From Streptococcus sanguinis (lineage in GTDB: Bacteria > Bacillota > Bacilli > Lactobacillales > Streptococcaceae): a stretch of 64,000 bases of DNA. Under the pieces are notes generated by a model that worked only from the letters and a program-made list of their open reading frames with translations, searched no databases and was not told the origin of the DNA. This document shows, in pieces, positions 26,951 to 34,245 of this stretch (its first letter is position 1; the number at the start of each line of letters is the position of its first letter). The translations under genes were made by a program, and so were the position numbers. The stretch lies in assembly GCF_013343115.1 (NCBI RefSeq), contig NZ_CP054570.1:1364001-1428000 (forward strand), read 5' to 3'.

Positions 26951-27337
26951 TCATTCTCCCCTCAACTTCTTTGCAAGCTCACCAGAGATTACATATCCTG
27001 TATGTTCTAGCTTCCCATCAGACTCTTCCATCAATGTTGTTTTAATAGTTAATTCTGGGTCATCATTGATTATAAGTTCAATGATTAATCCCCCCATAGG
27101 ATTATATTCTAATTCATCTTTGTTAATTGAATATTCTTTTATAATCCCCTCCTCAGTCAAAGCTTTAGAATCTTCCTGTCTCAGTAATTCTTCTATTGCT
27201 CTCTGCGCTTTCTTCCCCTTCGCAATCTGAAGCATTTCTTCTTTTTCTGACCGATTATTTAGCAAGCTGCAGCTTCCTAGAAGCATAGATGAACTAATCG
27301 TGATGATACTCAGAAAAATGACAAAAAATTTCTTCAT
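26951..27337 (-). CDS. DUF1310-like lipoprotein 2
   Basis: A 128-residue paralogue with signal MKKFFVIFLSIITISSSM and lipobox LGSC. The mature part carries the family pattern EDSKALTEEGIIKEYSI and NPMGGLIIELIIND. It is the most diverged intact member in the C-terminal half (TLMEESDGKLEHTG), as expected if it protects against a different lipase variant. No lipase scrap is visible directly after it; 167 bases including the upstream repeat of copy 1 follow. The ATG lies 6 bases after AAGGAG. Confidence 0.7.
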   Translation of the reverse strand: MKKFFVIFLSIITISSSMLLGSCSLLNNRSEKEEMLQIAKGKKAQRAIEELLRQEDSKALTEEGIIKEYSINKDELEYNPMGGLIIELIINDDPELTIKTTLMEESDGKLEHTGYVISGELAKKLRGE

Positions 27338-27481
27338 GACAGCTCCTTTCGTTCCTCATCTTTGCTAAATCTGATGCTTTATCAAAAATGGGAAAATGGA
27401 TTTGGATTCATGTTTTATATTATCATTGTTTTTTCAGAAGAAAATGATAGCACAATTATTGTTAGAAAGTTGTGAAAGAAA
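27338..27481 (-). repeat. Lipoprotein upstream repeat, copy 2
   Basis: The same upstream element as copy 1, with AAAGGAGCTGTCATG and CCCATTTTTGATAAAGC. The distal part ends at a block shared with the region before lipoprotein 3 (AACAATAATTGTGCTATC), next to a lipase scrap. Confidence 0.6.
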
Positions 27482-27663
27482 AACCTTATTCTTCATTGAC
27501 GTGTACGTTTCGTAAACTTGGGAGATAGTGCCGATGTAAGCAACATCTTCAACTATTCCAGCCCTCCAATATGCATGTTCCCATCAAATTCAAAAAATGA
27601 AATATTGACATGCTGTCGATCCTTATATCCCGTACTATCAATAGGATTTAAGCAGCCATCCAT
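27482..27663 (-). pseudogene. Remnant of a diverged lipase 5' end, after lipoprotein 3
   Basis: An ATG directly abutting the restored stop of lipoprotein 3 opens a frame containing GYKDRQHVNISFFEF, which lines up with EYNDKQNVAAALVEY of the intact lipase. After a frameshift, the next frame reads VAYIGTISQVYETYTS, matching NGYIGNLSQVYDNVNG. Similarity stops at about lipase residue 56. The layout (lipoprotein stop, then lipase ATG) is identical to the intact pair at 26395, so this is a dead second toxin gene reduced to its first 60 codons. Confidence 0.75.
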
Positions 27664-28051
27664 TTATACACCTCCAACAAGTTTGTCAAGTTTATCAGAT
27701 GCAAAATAACTCGCTATTCTATATTCACCCGTCTTTTCTTCTAAATACCGTCATACTCATATTTAACTCATGGTCATTATTGAGAACCACATAAACCAAC
27801 ATTCCTCCCATAGGATTGTACTCCAACTTATCCTTTTGAATTTCATAAGATTTAATTTTCCCTTCTGCTGTCAGAGCTTTAGGATCCAGTTCTCTCAACT
27901 CTTTCTCAATCGCCTTCTTCATTTTTGTACTTTCCGCAATCTGGATCATTTCTTCTTTTTCCGACCGACTGCTTGGCATACTGCAGCCTCCTAAAATAAT
28001 GCCTGAACTGGCCGTGATGATACTCAGAAAAATGACAAAAATTTTCTTCAT
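27664..28051 (-). pseudogene. DUF1310-like lipoprotein 3, frameshifted near its 3' end
   Basis: Signal MKKIFVIFLSIITASSGI, lipobox LGGC and the family core LDPKALTAEGKIKSYEI, then NPMGGMLVYVVLNND are intact. After MSMTV the frame runs off to a TGA at 27725. One base of shift restores EEKTGEYRIASYF and then SDKLDKLVGGV ending at TAA 27664-27666, which matches the C-terminus of lipoprotein 1 (EEDTGEYEVVSY). The extra T near 27745 is the likely lesion. The truncated product would still be exported and may be partly functional. Confidence 0.75.
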
Positions 28052-28200
28052 AATGACTCCTTTCGCTTCTCATCTTTGATAAAACCGATTCCTTAACAAA
28101 AACGAGAAGGCGAATTTAGATTAATTTTTTATATTAATTATTATACTATTTTTCCAAAGAACATAATAGCGCAATCATTGTTAGGAAGTTATCTAGAAAA
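28052..28200 (-). repeat. Lipoprotein upstream repeat, copy 3
   Basis: The same element before lipoprotein 3, including AGTATAATAATTAATATAAA and a distal block (CTAACAATGATTGCGCTAT) that joins the chimeric tail of lipoprotein 4. Confidence 0.6.
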
Positions 28201-28203
28201 ACC

Positions 28204-28611
28204 TTATTCTTCATTGCCATTTACATTTTCTTCATCCATTAGTTTTGTAAGCTTCGGTGACCACACAGTCCCATCTCTGTGAAATTTCCCATTTTCGTCC
28301 TCTCCAATGACATATCCTAGTGTTACTTCTTCGTCACCATTAATGATTAAATCAAACATTAATCCTCCCATTGGGTTCTGAGTTAGTGACTTCTTATCAA
28401 TTTCATAACTTTTAATTTTCCCTTCAGGTGTTAAGGCTTGAGGATCAATCTTTTTCAGCCCTTCCTCAATAACACTCTTCATCTTTTTACTTTCTGCAAT
28501 CTGAATCATTTCTTCTTTTTTCGACCGACTGCTTGGCATACTGCACCCTCCTAAAAACATAGCCGAACTAATCGTTATGATACTCAGAAAAGTGACAAAA
28601 ATTTTCTTCAT
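28204..28611 (-). CDS. DUF1310-like lipoprotein 4, with lipase-derived C-terminal tail
   Basis: A 135-residue paralogue with signal MKKIFVTFLSIITISSAMF and lipobox LGGC, and the family core IDPQALTPEGKIKSYEI and NPMGGLMFDLIING. The tail is seven or so residues longer than its sisters and ends ENVNGNEE. This matches DNVNGHEE at lipase residues 46-53, also at the DNA level (AATGTAAATGGC then ATGAAGA). The gene therefore appears to have fused at its end to a deleted lipase gene. Otherwise it looks intact and expressible, with AAAGGAG before the ATG. Confidence 0.7.
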   Translation of the reverse strand: MKKIFVTFLSIITISSAMFLGGCSMPSSRSKKEEMIQIAESKKMKSVIEEGLKKIDPQALTPEGKIKSYEIDKKSLTQNPMGGLMFDLIINGDEEVTLGYVIGEDENGKFHRDGTVWSPKLTKLMDEENVNGNEE

Positions 28612-28745
28612 AATGGCTCCTTTCGTTTCTCTTCTTTGCTCAAACTGATGTCCTAACGAAAATGGGAAACTGGATTTGAATCAATGTTTTATATTATCAT
28701 TGTTATACTATTTTTTAAAAGTTTCAAGGACTACGCTACGTATAA
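28612..28745 (-). repeat. Lipoprotein upstream repeat, copy 4
   Basis: The same element before lipoprotein 4, with CGAAAGGAGCCATTATG, TCCCATTTTCGTTAG and AGTATAACAATGATAATATA. It ends close to a lipase scrap at 28748. Confidence 0.6.
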
Positions 28746-28747
28746 AG

Positions 28748-28822
28748 AGTTGTAAAGACAAAAACTCATTCTCTCTCACCCTTAATATTGTCGTAAATTT
28801 GGGAAACGGAGCCTATGTATTC
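28748..28822 (-). pseudogene. Remnant of a lipase 5' end, after lipoprotein 5
   Basis: A 25-codon scrap that overlaps the last base of the lipoprotein 5 stop. It reads EYIGSVSQIYDNIKGERE, a TGA stop, then VFVFTT, against NGYIGNLSQVYDNVNGHEE and QVFVFTN (lipase residues about 35-60). It has no start codon and an internal stop, so it is not expressed as protein. Similarity ends at the same lipase position as the other scraps, suggesting a shared deletion end. Confidence 0.8.
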
Positions 28823-29208
28823 TATTTCGCCAATAGGTCACTAAGTTTCCGACTTCTTGAATTTGTAGCAATTTCATAATTACCAGTTGTTGAATCTTCC
28901 ACTACTGTTACACTTAAACTTAAATTCTTATCTCCGTTAATAAACATTTGAATCATTATCCCTCCCATTGGATTATATTCTAACTTATACTTTTGAATTT
29001 CATAGGATTTAATCTTTCCTTCTGGTGTCAAAGCTTTGGGATCTAATTTTTTTAAAAAAATTTCAATTACACTCTTCATCTTTTTACTCTCCGCAATCTG
29101 AATCATTTCTTCTTTTTCTGACCGACTATTTAGCATGCTGCATCCTCCTAAAAACATAGCTGAACTGAGCATAATGATACTCAGAAAAATAATAACTATT
29201 TTCTTCAT
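28822..29208 (-). CDS. DUF1310-like lipoprotein 5, first gene of the cluster
   Basis: A 128-residue lipoprotein with signal MKKIVIIFLSIIMLSSAMF and lipobox LGGC. The family core is LDPKALTPEGKIKSYEI and NPMGGIMIQMFING. The N-terminal half is nearly the same as lipoprotein 1, while the C-terminal half (VVEDSTTGNYEIATNSR) differs. The ATG at 29208 is chosen by comparison with the sisters. It is the promoter-proximal gene and is followed at once by a lipase scrap. Confidence 0.7.
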   Translation of the reverse strand: MKKIVIIFLSIIMLSSAMFLGGCSMLNSRSEKEEMIQIAESKKMKSVIEIFLKKLDPKALTPEGKIKSYEIQKYKLEYNPMGGIMIQMFINGDKNLSLSVTVVEDSTTGNYEIATNSRSRKLSDLLAK

Positions 29209-29297
29209 GATAGCACATTTCACTTCTCATATTTTCTAAAGCTAGCTGAATTAGCACGATTTAGAATTTTTAACTATCTAACTTATTACTTTATTAT

Positions 29298-29326
29298 ATT
29301 ATACAGGATTCTCAAATATTCTAAAA
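29298..29326 (-). promoter_or_regulatory. Candidate promoter of the lipoprotein/lipase cluster
   Basis: A perfect TATAAT (29298-29303) with a weak -35 (TTTTAG, 29321-29326) at 17 bases lies about 90 bases upstream of lipoprotein 5. It sits in an AT-rich gap after coiA. Confidence 0.45.
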
Positions 29327-29378
29327 CTGAAAGGATAGCTAAAAATTTATGGCTTCATCAATGAGAAACTAACGATAC

Positions 29379-30329
29379 TTAGCATTTTTCTCTTATCATC
29401 TCATAAAAAGCCGGTGAATAAACAATTTGCAGATTTTTTTGCTGGAGATTGGCATAATAGTTCTCAAACTGCTGGTAATAGCCAGTCAGGTCAGTAGTTA
29501 TCTGACTGAAGGAGGTAGCTTGTATTGGCCGAACCTGCGGATAAAAATCCTCTGCAGTCTTAGTCAATAGATTATCGCCATTCTGGTAGAGCTGGGCCTG
29601 CAGCCTCATCCATCTAGGCTGCTGGTAATAAAGCTGACGACGGATATAATTGCAGATGTGCGGATCTTGCTGGGCCAGAAAGCTGTTTATCTCCTGCTTT
29701 TGAAAGGGCAAACGCAAAATATCCAAAAACCGGCCGTGACCAAAGGGAAAGTTCTTGGTCTTGTGCTGGACTTTTCCATGCAGATCTTCGTGAATCAGGT
29801 ATTTGAGACGCAGAACTTGCTTTTCTTGATCCAGCTCCCAAAGATGAAAGCCCATATTTTTACTAAAATAGAGAAAATCCTTCTGCAGGCGAGTTAGGGA
29901 ATCCTTGAGCCAAAGTTTTCGCCCCAAAAGCCAGAGAACCTGATAACCATGCTGGCGGTAAGAAATCGTCCGTTCCTGCAGCCGTTCTATACTTAGGGGA
30001 CTGCACTGGACTTCAAGAGCCAGTTTTTTATCAACCAGCAAATCAGCAATCTGCTGCAGAGCAGGCAAAAAAGCCTCCACCTCAACTTCTTCTGTCTGGA
30101 CTGCCCAGCGAAAAAGCTCCGCCTTAAGGTTCAGGTGCTCAGCGCTCTCATTTTCCTTGTAAAAGTGGCACTGCTCTAACGAAACATGCGCAAAATGCGG
30201 CTGCATAACCTTCCCTTTTTTAAAACGGACTGCCCCTGAACAAGCCGGGCAGACGAAATCAGCCCCCTTCTCAATCTTCTCCTCCAGAGCATTACACAAA
30301 AGCCCCTTATGATTTCTCGCCACAAACAT
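29379..30329 (-). CDS. coiA: Competence protein CoiA
   Basis: CoiA is a late-competence protein needed for recombination of incoming single-stranded DNA. The N-terminal zinc-finger-like part has CPACSGAVRFKKG and QPHFAHVS. The middle carries a PD-(D/E)xK nuclease-like core (LNLKAELFRWA; LLVDKKLALEVQCSPLS). At 316 residues it is standard. A CIN box lies about 40 bases upstream of the start, so expression depends on the competence sigma factor ComX. The gene is followed by the lipase cluster rather than pepF. Confidence 0.9.
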   Translation of the reverse strand: MFVARNHKGLLCNALEEKIEKGADFVCPACSGAVRFKKGKVMQPHFAHVSLEQCHFYKENESAEHLNLKAELFRWAVQTEEVEVEAFLPALQQIADLLVDKKLALEVQCSPLSIERLQERTISYRQHGYQVLWLLGRKLWLKDSLTRLQKDFLYFSKNMGFHLWELDQEKQVLRLKYLIHEDLHGKVQHKTKNFPFGHGRFLDILRLPFQKQEINSFLAQQDPHICNYIRRQLYYQQPRWMRLQAQLYQNGDNLLTKTAEDFYPQVRPIQATSFSQITTDLTGYYQQFENYYANLQQKNLQIVYSPAFYEMIREKC

Positions 30330-30367
30330 ATTCTAGCCCCCTCTAAAATTTCTCTCATTTACTAAAA

Positions 30368-30375
30368 TATTCGCA
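30368..30375 (-). promoter_or_regulatory. CIN box (ComX promoter) of coiA
   Basis: Minus-strand TGCGAATA after a T-rich run (TTTTCTTTTGCGAATA), 38 bases upstream of the coiA ATG. It matches the competence sigma factor element with one change from TACGAATA. Confidence 0.75.
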
Positions 30376-30403
30376 AAAGAAAAGAGAAAAGATCTACACC
30401 ATC

Positions 30404-30443
30404 AAAAAACGAGTCAAGAGAGCATCTCTCCGACTCGTTTTTC
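30404..30443 (-). terminator. Terminator after the MFS gene
   Basis: Minus-strand AACGAGTC and GACTCGTT enclose an inner GAGAGATGCTCTC hairpin and are followed by six T residues, just after the MFS stop. It insulates coiA from the transporter gene. Confidence 0.85.
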
Positions 30444-30444
30444 A

Positions 30445-31614
30445 TTATCCAAATAATTGGTTTCCTTTTCGTTTTGGCAATTTTAGAAAGAGGGCCAGGA
30501 GACAGACTAAGCAGATAATAGCTGCTAGAAAGAGGTTCATTCCTTCGTAGCCCCAACTGTCCAAAAAGTGACCCGCAAGATTTTGAATGAGAATGGTTCC
30601 TAGACTGCGGGCTGTCTGGACCAAAGCAATGGCAGTAACCAGGTATTTTTCATCGACCAAGCTAGCTACGATTTTTAGGGTCACCATAATCAAAACCATG
30701 CCCGTCACGTGCTTGGAAAAAAGAGTCATCCCGATTTTCGAAATCAAACCTAGGTCCAAGGCATAAACGCTGTACTGGAGAAAGATGGTTCCCAAACAGA
30801 TATAAAGAAGCTTCTTCATCGAAATCTTGTCCATAAAAAGATAGGAATAAAAGATAACAGGCGCTTCAACCAGAACTGATAGGGCAACAACAGTCGAAGC
30901 CATATCCACCTCTAAGCCACTATGCTGTAGCATGGCAGGGATATAGGTATGACCAGTATTCCCCACTCCAGAGTAAAGGGCGACCAAAAGCAGGTAAAAG
31001 AGATAGGTTTTGTTGGTCAAGAGCTTCCCCAGACCTGTCTGCTTGCGGGTATTCCTGCTTTCTAGGGCTGCTCGGTCGTGCTTGGGCTGGATTCCCAAAA
31101 GTCCTATGCTGCTGATAAGCATCATGCCAATAAATACTGGGAAAATGGCCTGCGGTGCGACTCTTTGATAGATCAATCCTGCCAACTGAGAGCCTAAGGC
31201 ATAGCCAATGGTTCCCCAAATCCGAATCTTGCCATAAGTATAAGGACTTTGAGCCGCAAGAACATCCATGACTGGATTGACCCCGTTAACCAACATGAGA
31301 ACTAGGCTATACCAGACCAGTAACTGCCAAAACTGAGTCGCTTTCATGAAAAATACAGCCCCAACCATCATAGCTAGAAAGCTAAAAAGGAAGATCTTTT
31401 TAATTCCCAAAGCATCGCTGAGAACTCCAAAAATCGGCTGAGCCAACATGGAAGCAAAGAAGGAAGCTGACACTACCATCGATACTTGAGCATTTGAATA
31501 TCCTAAGTCCTGCATATAGACTGATATCAGAGTCGAAAAAAGAGAGTAGGCTAAGAAGAAAAAATTAAAGAGTAAAAAATGAGCCAGATAGCTGTTATGA
31601 AACTTTTTTTGCAT
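30445..31614 (-). CDS. MFS transporter
   Basis: A 389-residue transporter with 12 hydrophobic segments. The family loop between segments 2 and 3 is visible (QPIFGVLSDALGIKKIF). It resembles sugar or small-molecule:proton symporters and drug efflux proteins of the MFS_1/LacY-like group. The substrate cannot be told. It is a single gene, with its own terminator and upstream of it the terminator of a carboxypeptidase gene. Confidence 0.75.
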   Translation of the reverse strand: MQKKFHNSYLAHFLLFNFFFLAYSLFSTLISVYMQDLGYSNAQVSMVVSASFFASMLAQPIFGVLSDALGIKKIFLFSFLAMMVGAVFFMKATQFWQLLVWYSLVLMLVNGVNPVMDVLAAQSPYTYGKIRIWGTIGYALGSQLAGLIYQRVAPQAIFPVFIGMMLISSIGLLGIQPKHDRAALESRNTRKQTGLGKLLTNKTYLFYLLLVALYSGVGNTGHTYIPAMLQHSGLEVDMASTVVALSVLVEAPVIFYSYLFMDKISMKKLLYICLGTIFLQYSVYALDLGLISKIGMTLFSKHVTGMVLIMVTLKIVASLVDEKYLVTAIALVQTARSLGTILIQNLAGHFLDSWGYEGMNLFLAAIICLVCLLALFLKLPKRKGNQLFG

Positions 31615-31631
31615 GAAAATCTCCTTAAGAC

Positions 31632-31666
31632 AGAAAGAAAACTCAGCAAAAGAACTGAGTTTTAGC
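31632..31666 (-). terminator. Terminator of the D,D-carboxypeptidase gene
   Basis: AAAACTCAG and CTGAGTTTT form a 9-bp perfect stem followed by a T-rich tract on the minus strand. Confidence 0.8.
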
Positions 31667-31708
31667 TTGGAAAGTCATTCCGTTCGTATGTGACAGAGGA
31701 CATTCCCT

Positions 31709-33064
31709 TTATTCAACATCTGTATTTCTACGACGTTCCTGCTTTGCAGCCTTACGCTTTTGACGACTGCGGTATTCAAAGTACAGAATGATTAGCAGGA
31801 TGCCAACAGGCAGCATAATTAACATCTTATCGCTGAAGAACACACCATACCAAGGCTTGCTTTCCGACTTGCTGCCAGTCACATTTTCAATGGCTTGAGC
31901 AACTGGATTCTCAACTTTCTCGACTTTCATTTCATCAGAGATCTTGCTAGACAAGGTCTTCAAGCCATTTTCAGCCTTGAGAACATTGTTTTCAACCTTG
32001 ACTTTAGGCTCGGTTCCCTTTTTAACAGTAGCGTAGAAATCCTCAGGCAGCTTATACTTCTGTCCATCAATCTCCTGCTCACCCTTGGATAAGAGTTTTT
32101 TGTACTCATAATCCGCATAAGCCTTCTCAATCAAAGCATTACCAAAAGGATGGCGATAATACTCACCGTCTTGGTCAGACCAGTCACCGACTCCCATAAT
32201 CACAGCAATCATGCGCTGATCGCCACGCTTAATGGTCGCGATATAGTTGAAAGCACCGTTAGGACTAGAGCCCGTCTTCATACCATCTACGCCCTTGAGT
32301 GCGTATTTAGCACCCGGCAGGGAGTAATTATAGGTTTCAAAGGTCTCCTCGTAAGGAGTTCCAGCTTTAACCGTAACCTTGGCTTTATTAGTATAGTTTA
32401 GAATCTCAGGATGGTGATTGACAAAATTGTAAGCCAGAATCGCCAAATCACGGGCTGTTGTCTGATTGCTGGCATAATTATCGTAGTTTTGAGGATTATA
32501 ATAGCCCTTAAAAGAAACCGCCGCTGCACCGCTGGCATTGAACCACTTGGTATTCGTCATGCCCAGCTCTTGAGCCTTGGCATTCATCCGATCCAAGAAA
32601 GCATCTGGATCATTGTCAGATAAATAATTGGCCAGCATAACGGTTGTCGCATTGGATGAAGGCACGATTGTCATGGTAATCAGCTCAGATACGGTATAAT
32701 CCACACCAGCGACAATTTTATTATTAGAAATTTCATAAATATTAGCGGTAGCCTGATCCTGAGGTGTAGCTGTAATGACCGTCTTTTCGCTGATTTTTCC
32801 TTCCTTAATCGCTTCAAAGACCAAGTAAAGCGTCATGAGCTTACTCATACTAGCTGGGTCACGCACCTCATCAACATTATCCTCCCAGACAACATCACCT
32901 GTACTGCCGTCAATAACGAGAGAAGACTTGGGACGATTAATCGCCTGAACATTATCATGCGGATACATCTTTTTAGCCATATCCACCAATTCATCAGCCC
33001 TAGCAGCTAGTGGCGCTAAAGAGGTCAGGAACGCAATTCCCAATAACAAAAGCTTTTTCTTCAC
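31709..33064 (-). CDS. dacA: D-alanyl-D-alanine carboxypeptidase (low-molecular-weight PBP)
   Basis: This enzyme trims the terminal D-Ala of peptidoglycan stem peptides outside the cell and so limits cross-linking. All three penicillin-binding motifs are present: SMSK (Ser72-Lys75), SSN in VPSSNATT, and KTG in GMKTGSSPN. A signal peptide is at the N-terminus (LAPLAARA). A C-terminal linker leads to a membrane anchor and a basic end (RSRQKRKAAKQERRR). The best start is the GTG 5 bases after GGAGG, giving 451 residues. The symbol follows the pneumococcal PBP3 homologue. Confidence 0.88.
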   Translation of the reverse strand: MKKKLLLLGIAFLTSLAPLAARADELVDMAKKMYPHDNVQAINRPKSSLVIDGSTGDVVWEDNVDEVRDPASMSKLMTLYLVFEAIKEGKISEKTVITATPQDQATANIYEISNNKIVAGVDYTVSELITMTIVPSSNATTVMLANYLSDNDPDAFLDRMNAKAQELGMTNTKWFNASGAAAVSFKGYYNPQNYDNYASNQTTARDLAILAYNFVNHHPEILNYTNKAKVTVKAGTPYEETFETYNYSLPGAKYALKGVDGMKTGSSPNGAFNYIATIKRGDQRMIAVIMGVGDWSDQDGEYYRHPFGNALIEKAYADYEYKKLLSKGEQEIDGQKYKLPEDFYATVKKGTEPKVKVENNVLKAENGLKTLSSKISDEMKVEKVENPVAQAIENVTGSKSESKPWYGVFFSDKMLIMLPVGILLIILYFEYRSRQKRKAAKQERRRNTDVE

Positions 33065-33214
33065 AGGATCCTCCAAAGAACAATTATACCTATCTAGTAT
33101 ATCATATTTTACGCAAAGTTAACCATAAATCTAAAAATCCTACCTAAAAAATAGATAGGAAATTAAGAGACTTTTATCTGGCAAAACCAGTTTTATAGCA
33201 ATAGCATTAAAATC

Positions 33215-33922
33215 TTAGTGATGTAACAAGCTAAGCGCTTCCTTATCAGCGATAATCACAACATCTGGATGCTTCTGGAGAGCACTGCCAGGCAGCTCCT
33301 CCGTCACCTCACCCTCAACAGTCCCTGCTATAGCCTTGGCCTTAGCTGAACCGTAAGCAAAGAGAATGATGGACTTAGCATTGAGAATGTTGCCAATCCC
33401 CATGGAAATGGCCTGAGTCGGAACATCTTCCATCTTGTCGAAGAATCGAGCATTGGACTGAATGGTGGACGGTGTCAAATCCACTAAGTGAGTCTGACTG
33501 TCAAAACTGGTTCCCGGCTCATTAAAGCCGATATGGCCATTCGTACCGATTCCCAAAATCTGCAAATCAGCTGGATGCTCTGTAAGAAGCTGATTGTAGC
33601 GCGTCACTTCTGCTTCTAAATCTTTCGCTGCGCCATTGGGCAGGAAGCTTTCCTTAAAAGGCTTTTGGTTAAAGAGGTGCTGATTCATGAAATAGCGATA
33701 AGACTGAGGATCGTCCTCCTGCAAACCGACATATTCATCCAGATTGACACTGTACATCTCTGAAAAATCAAGGTCGCTCTCAACGATCTGCTTGTAAAAT
33801 CCTTCTGGGCTGCTGCCTGTAGCTAATCCCAACGTTTTTGCTCCCTGAGCTAGCTTTTCTTTGAGCAGTTCGAGAGCTACTTTTCCACCTTCTACTTGGT
33901 TTTCCACTTGAATAATTTTCAT
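33215..33922 (-). CDS. nagB: Glucosamine-6-phosphate deaminase
   Basis: NagB converts glucosamine-6-phosphate to fructose-6-phosphate and ammonia, which lets amino sugars enter glycolysis. Signature parts are [15 protein letters not shown] near the N-terminus and the active-site stretch [14 protein letters not shown]. At 235 residues it is the short Gram-positive form without the allosteric extension. It is a single gene, with a consensus promoter containing a NagR-type operator. Confidence 0.95.
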   Translation of the reverse strand: MKIIQVENQVEGGKVALELLKEKLAQGAKTLGLATGSSPEGFYKQIVESDLDFSEMYSVNLDEYVGLQEDDPQSYRYFMNQHLFNQKPFKESFLPNGAAKDLEAEVTRYNQLLTEHPADLQILGIGTNGHIGFNEPGTSFDSQTHLVDLTPSTIQSNARFFDKMEDVPTQAISMGIGNILNAKSIILFAYGSAKAKAIAGTVEGEVTEELPGSALQKHPDVVIIADKEALSLLHH

Positions 33923-33951
33923 TTTCTACCTCCACTTCTTTTCTTAATTCT

Positions 33952-33980
33952 ATTATATGGTATAGACCAATTTTTGTCAA
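33952..33980 (-). promoter_or_regulatory. nagB promoter with NagR-like operator
   Basis: A perfect TTGACA (33975-33980), 17 bases and a perfect TATAAT (33952-33957) on the minus strand. The spacer holds TGGTCTATACCA (33958-33969), which fits the GntR-family NagR operator. Binding there would block the promoter until glucosamine-6-phosphate accumulates. Confidence 0.75.
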
Positions 33981-34041
33981 GAAAAAGTCTGCAAAATAGA
34001 CATACTTTTTAGTCATGCTCGCTTCCTTTTGCAGCAAATCG

Positions 34042-34050
34042 TGTTATAAT
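34042..34050 (+). promoter_or_regulatory. Extended -10 promoter, likely leaderless transcript
   Basis: TGTTATAAT is an extended -10 element, and the next gene's ATG starts 6 bases after it. Transcription would begin at or near the start codon. No -35 box of note is seen. Confidence 0.6.
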
Positions 34051-34056
34051 AGAGAC

Positions 34057-34236
34057 ATGTTTTTACTGATTGTTTTATTGATTTTATTTTTAGTCGGAGT
34101 CTTACTCTGCAGCTTGAGTTTCCTCATGAAAAAACAACCAAGCTGGCAGATTGTAAGTTTGATTTTGGGCGGCTTGCTTACAGCTAGTCCCTTCCTACTC
34201 GCTGCCTATCTACTCTGGCTGATGAAAACAATATAA
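34057..34236 (+). CDS. Small two-segment membrane protein
   Basis: A 59-residue protein made of two hydrophobic helices (residues about 1-23 and 32-55) joined by a short basic turn (MKKQPSW). I do not recognise a family. It lies 9 bases upstream of queA and in the same direction, so it is probably co-transcribed with queA and arcR. I start at MFLLIVL, right behind an extended -10 element; an ATG 14 codons earlier would lie upstream of the promoter. Confidence 0.55.
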   Translation: MFLLIVLLILFLVGVLLCSLSFLMKKQPSWQIVSLILGGLLTASPFLLAAYLLWLMKTI

Positions 34237-34245
34237 GGAGATACG

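Noticed and set aside
26856-27230. An open frame on the plus strand opposite lipoprotein 2.
   Set aside because: It is antisense to a gene with a clear signal peptide and family match and has no ribosome-binding site.
24029-29326. A prophage or IS origin for the lipase cluster.
   Set aside because: No transposase, integrase, terminal repeats or target duplication could be found around it.
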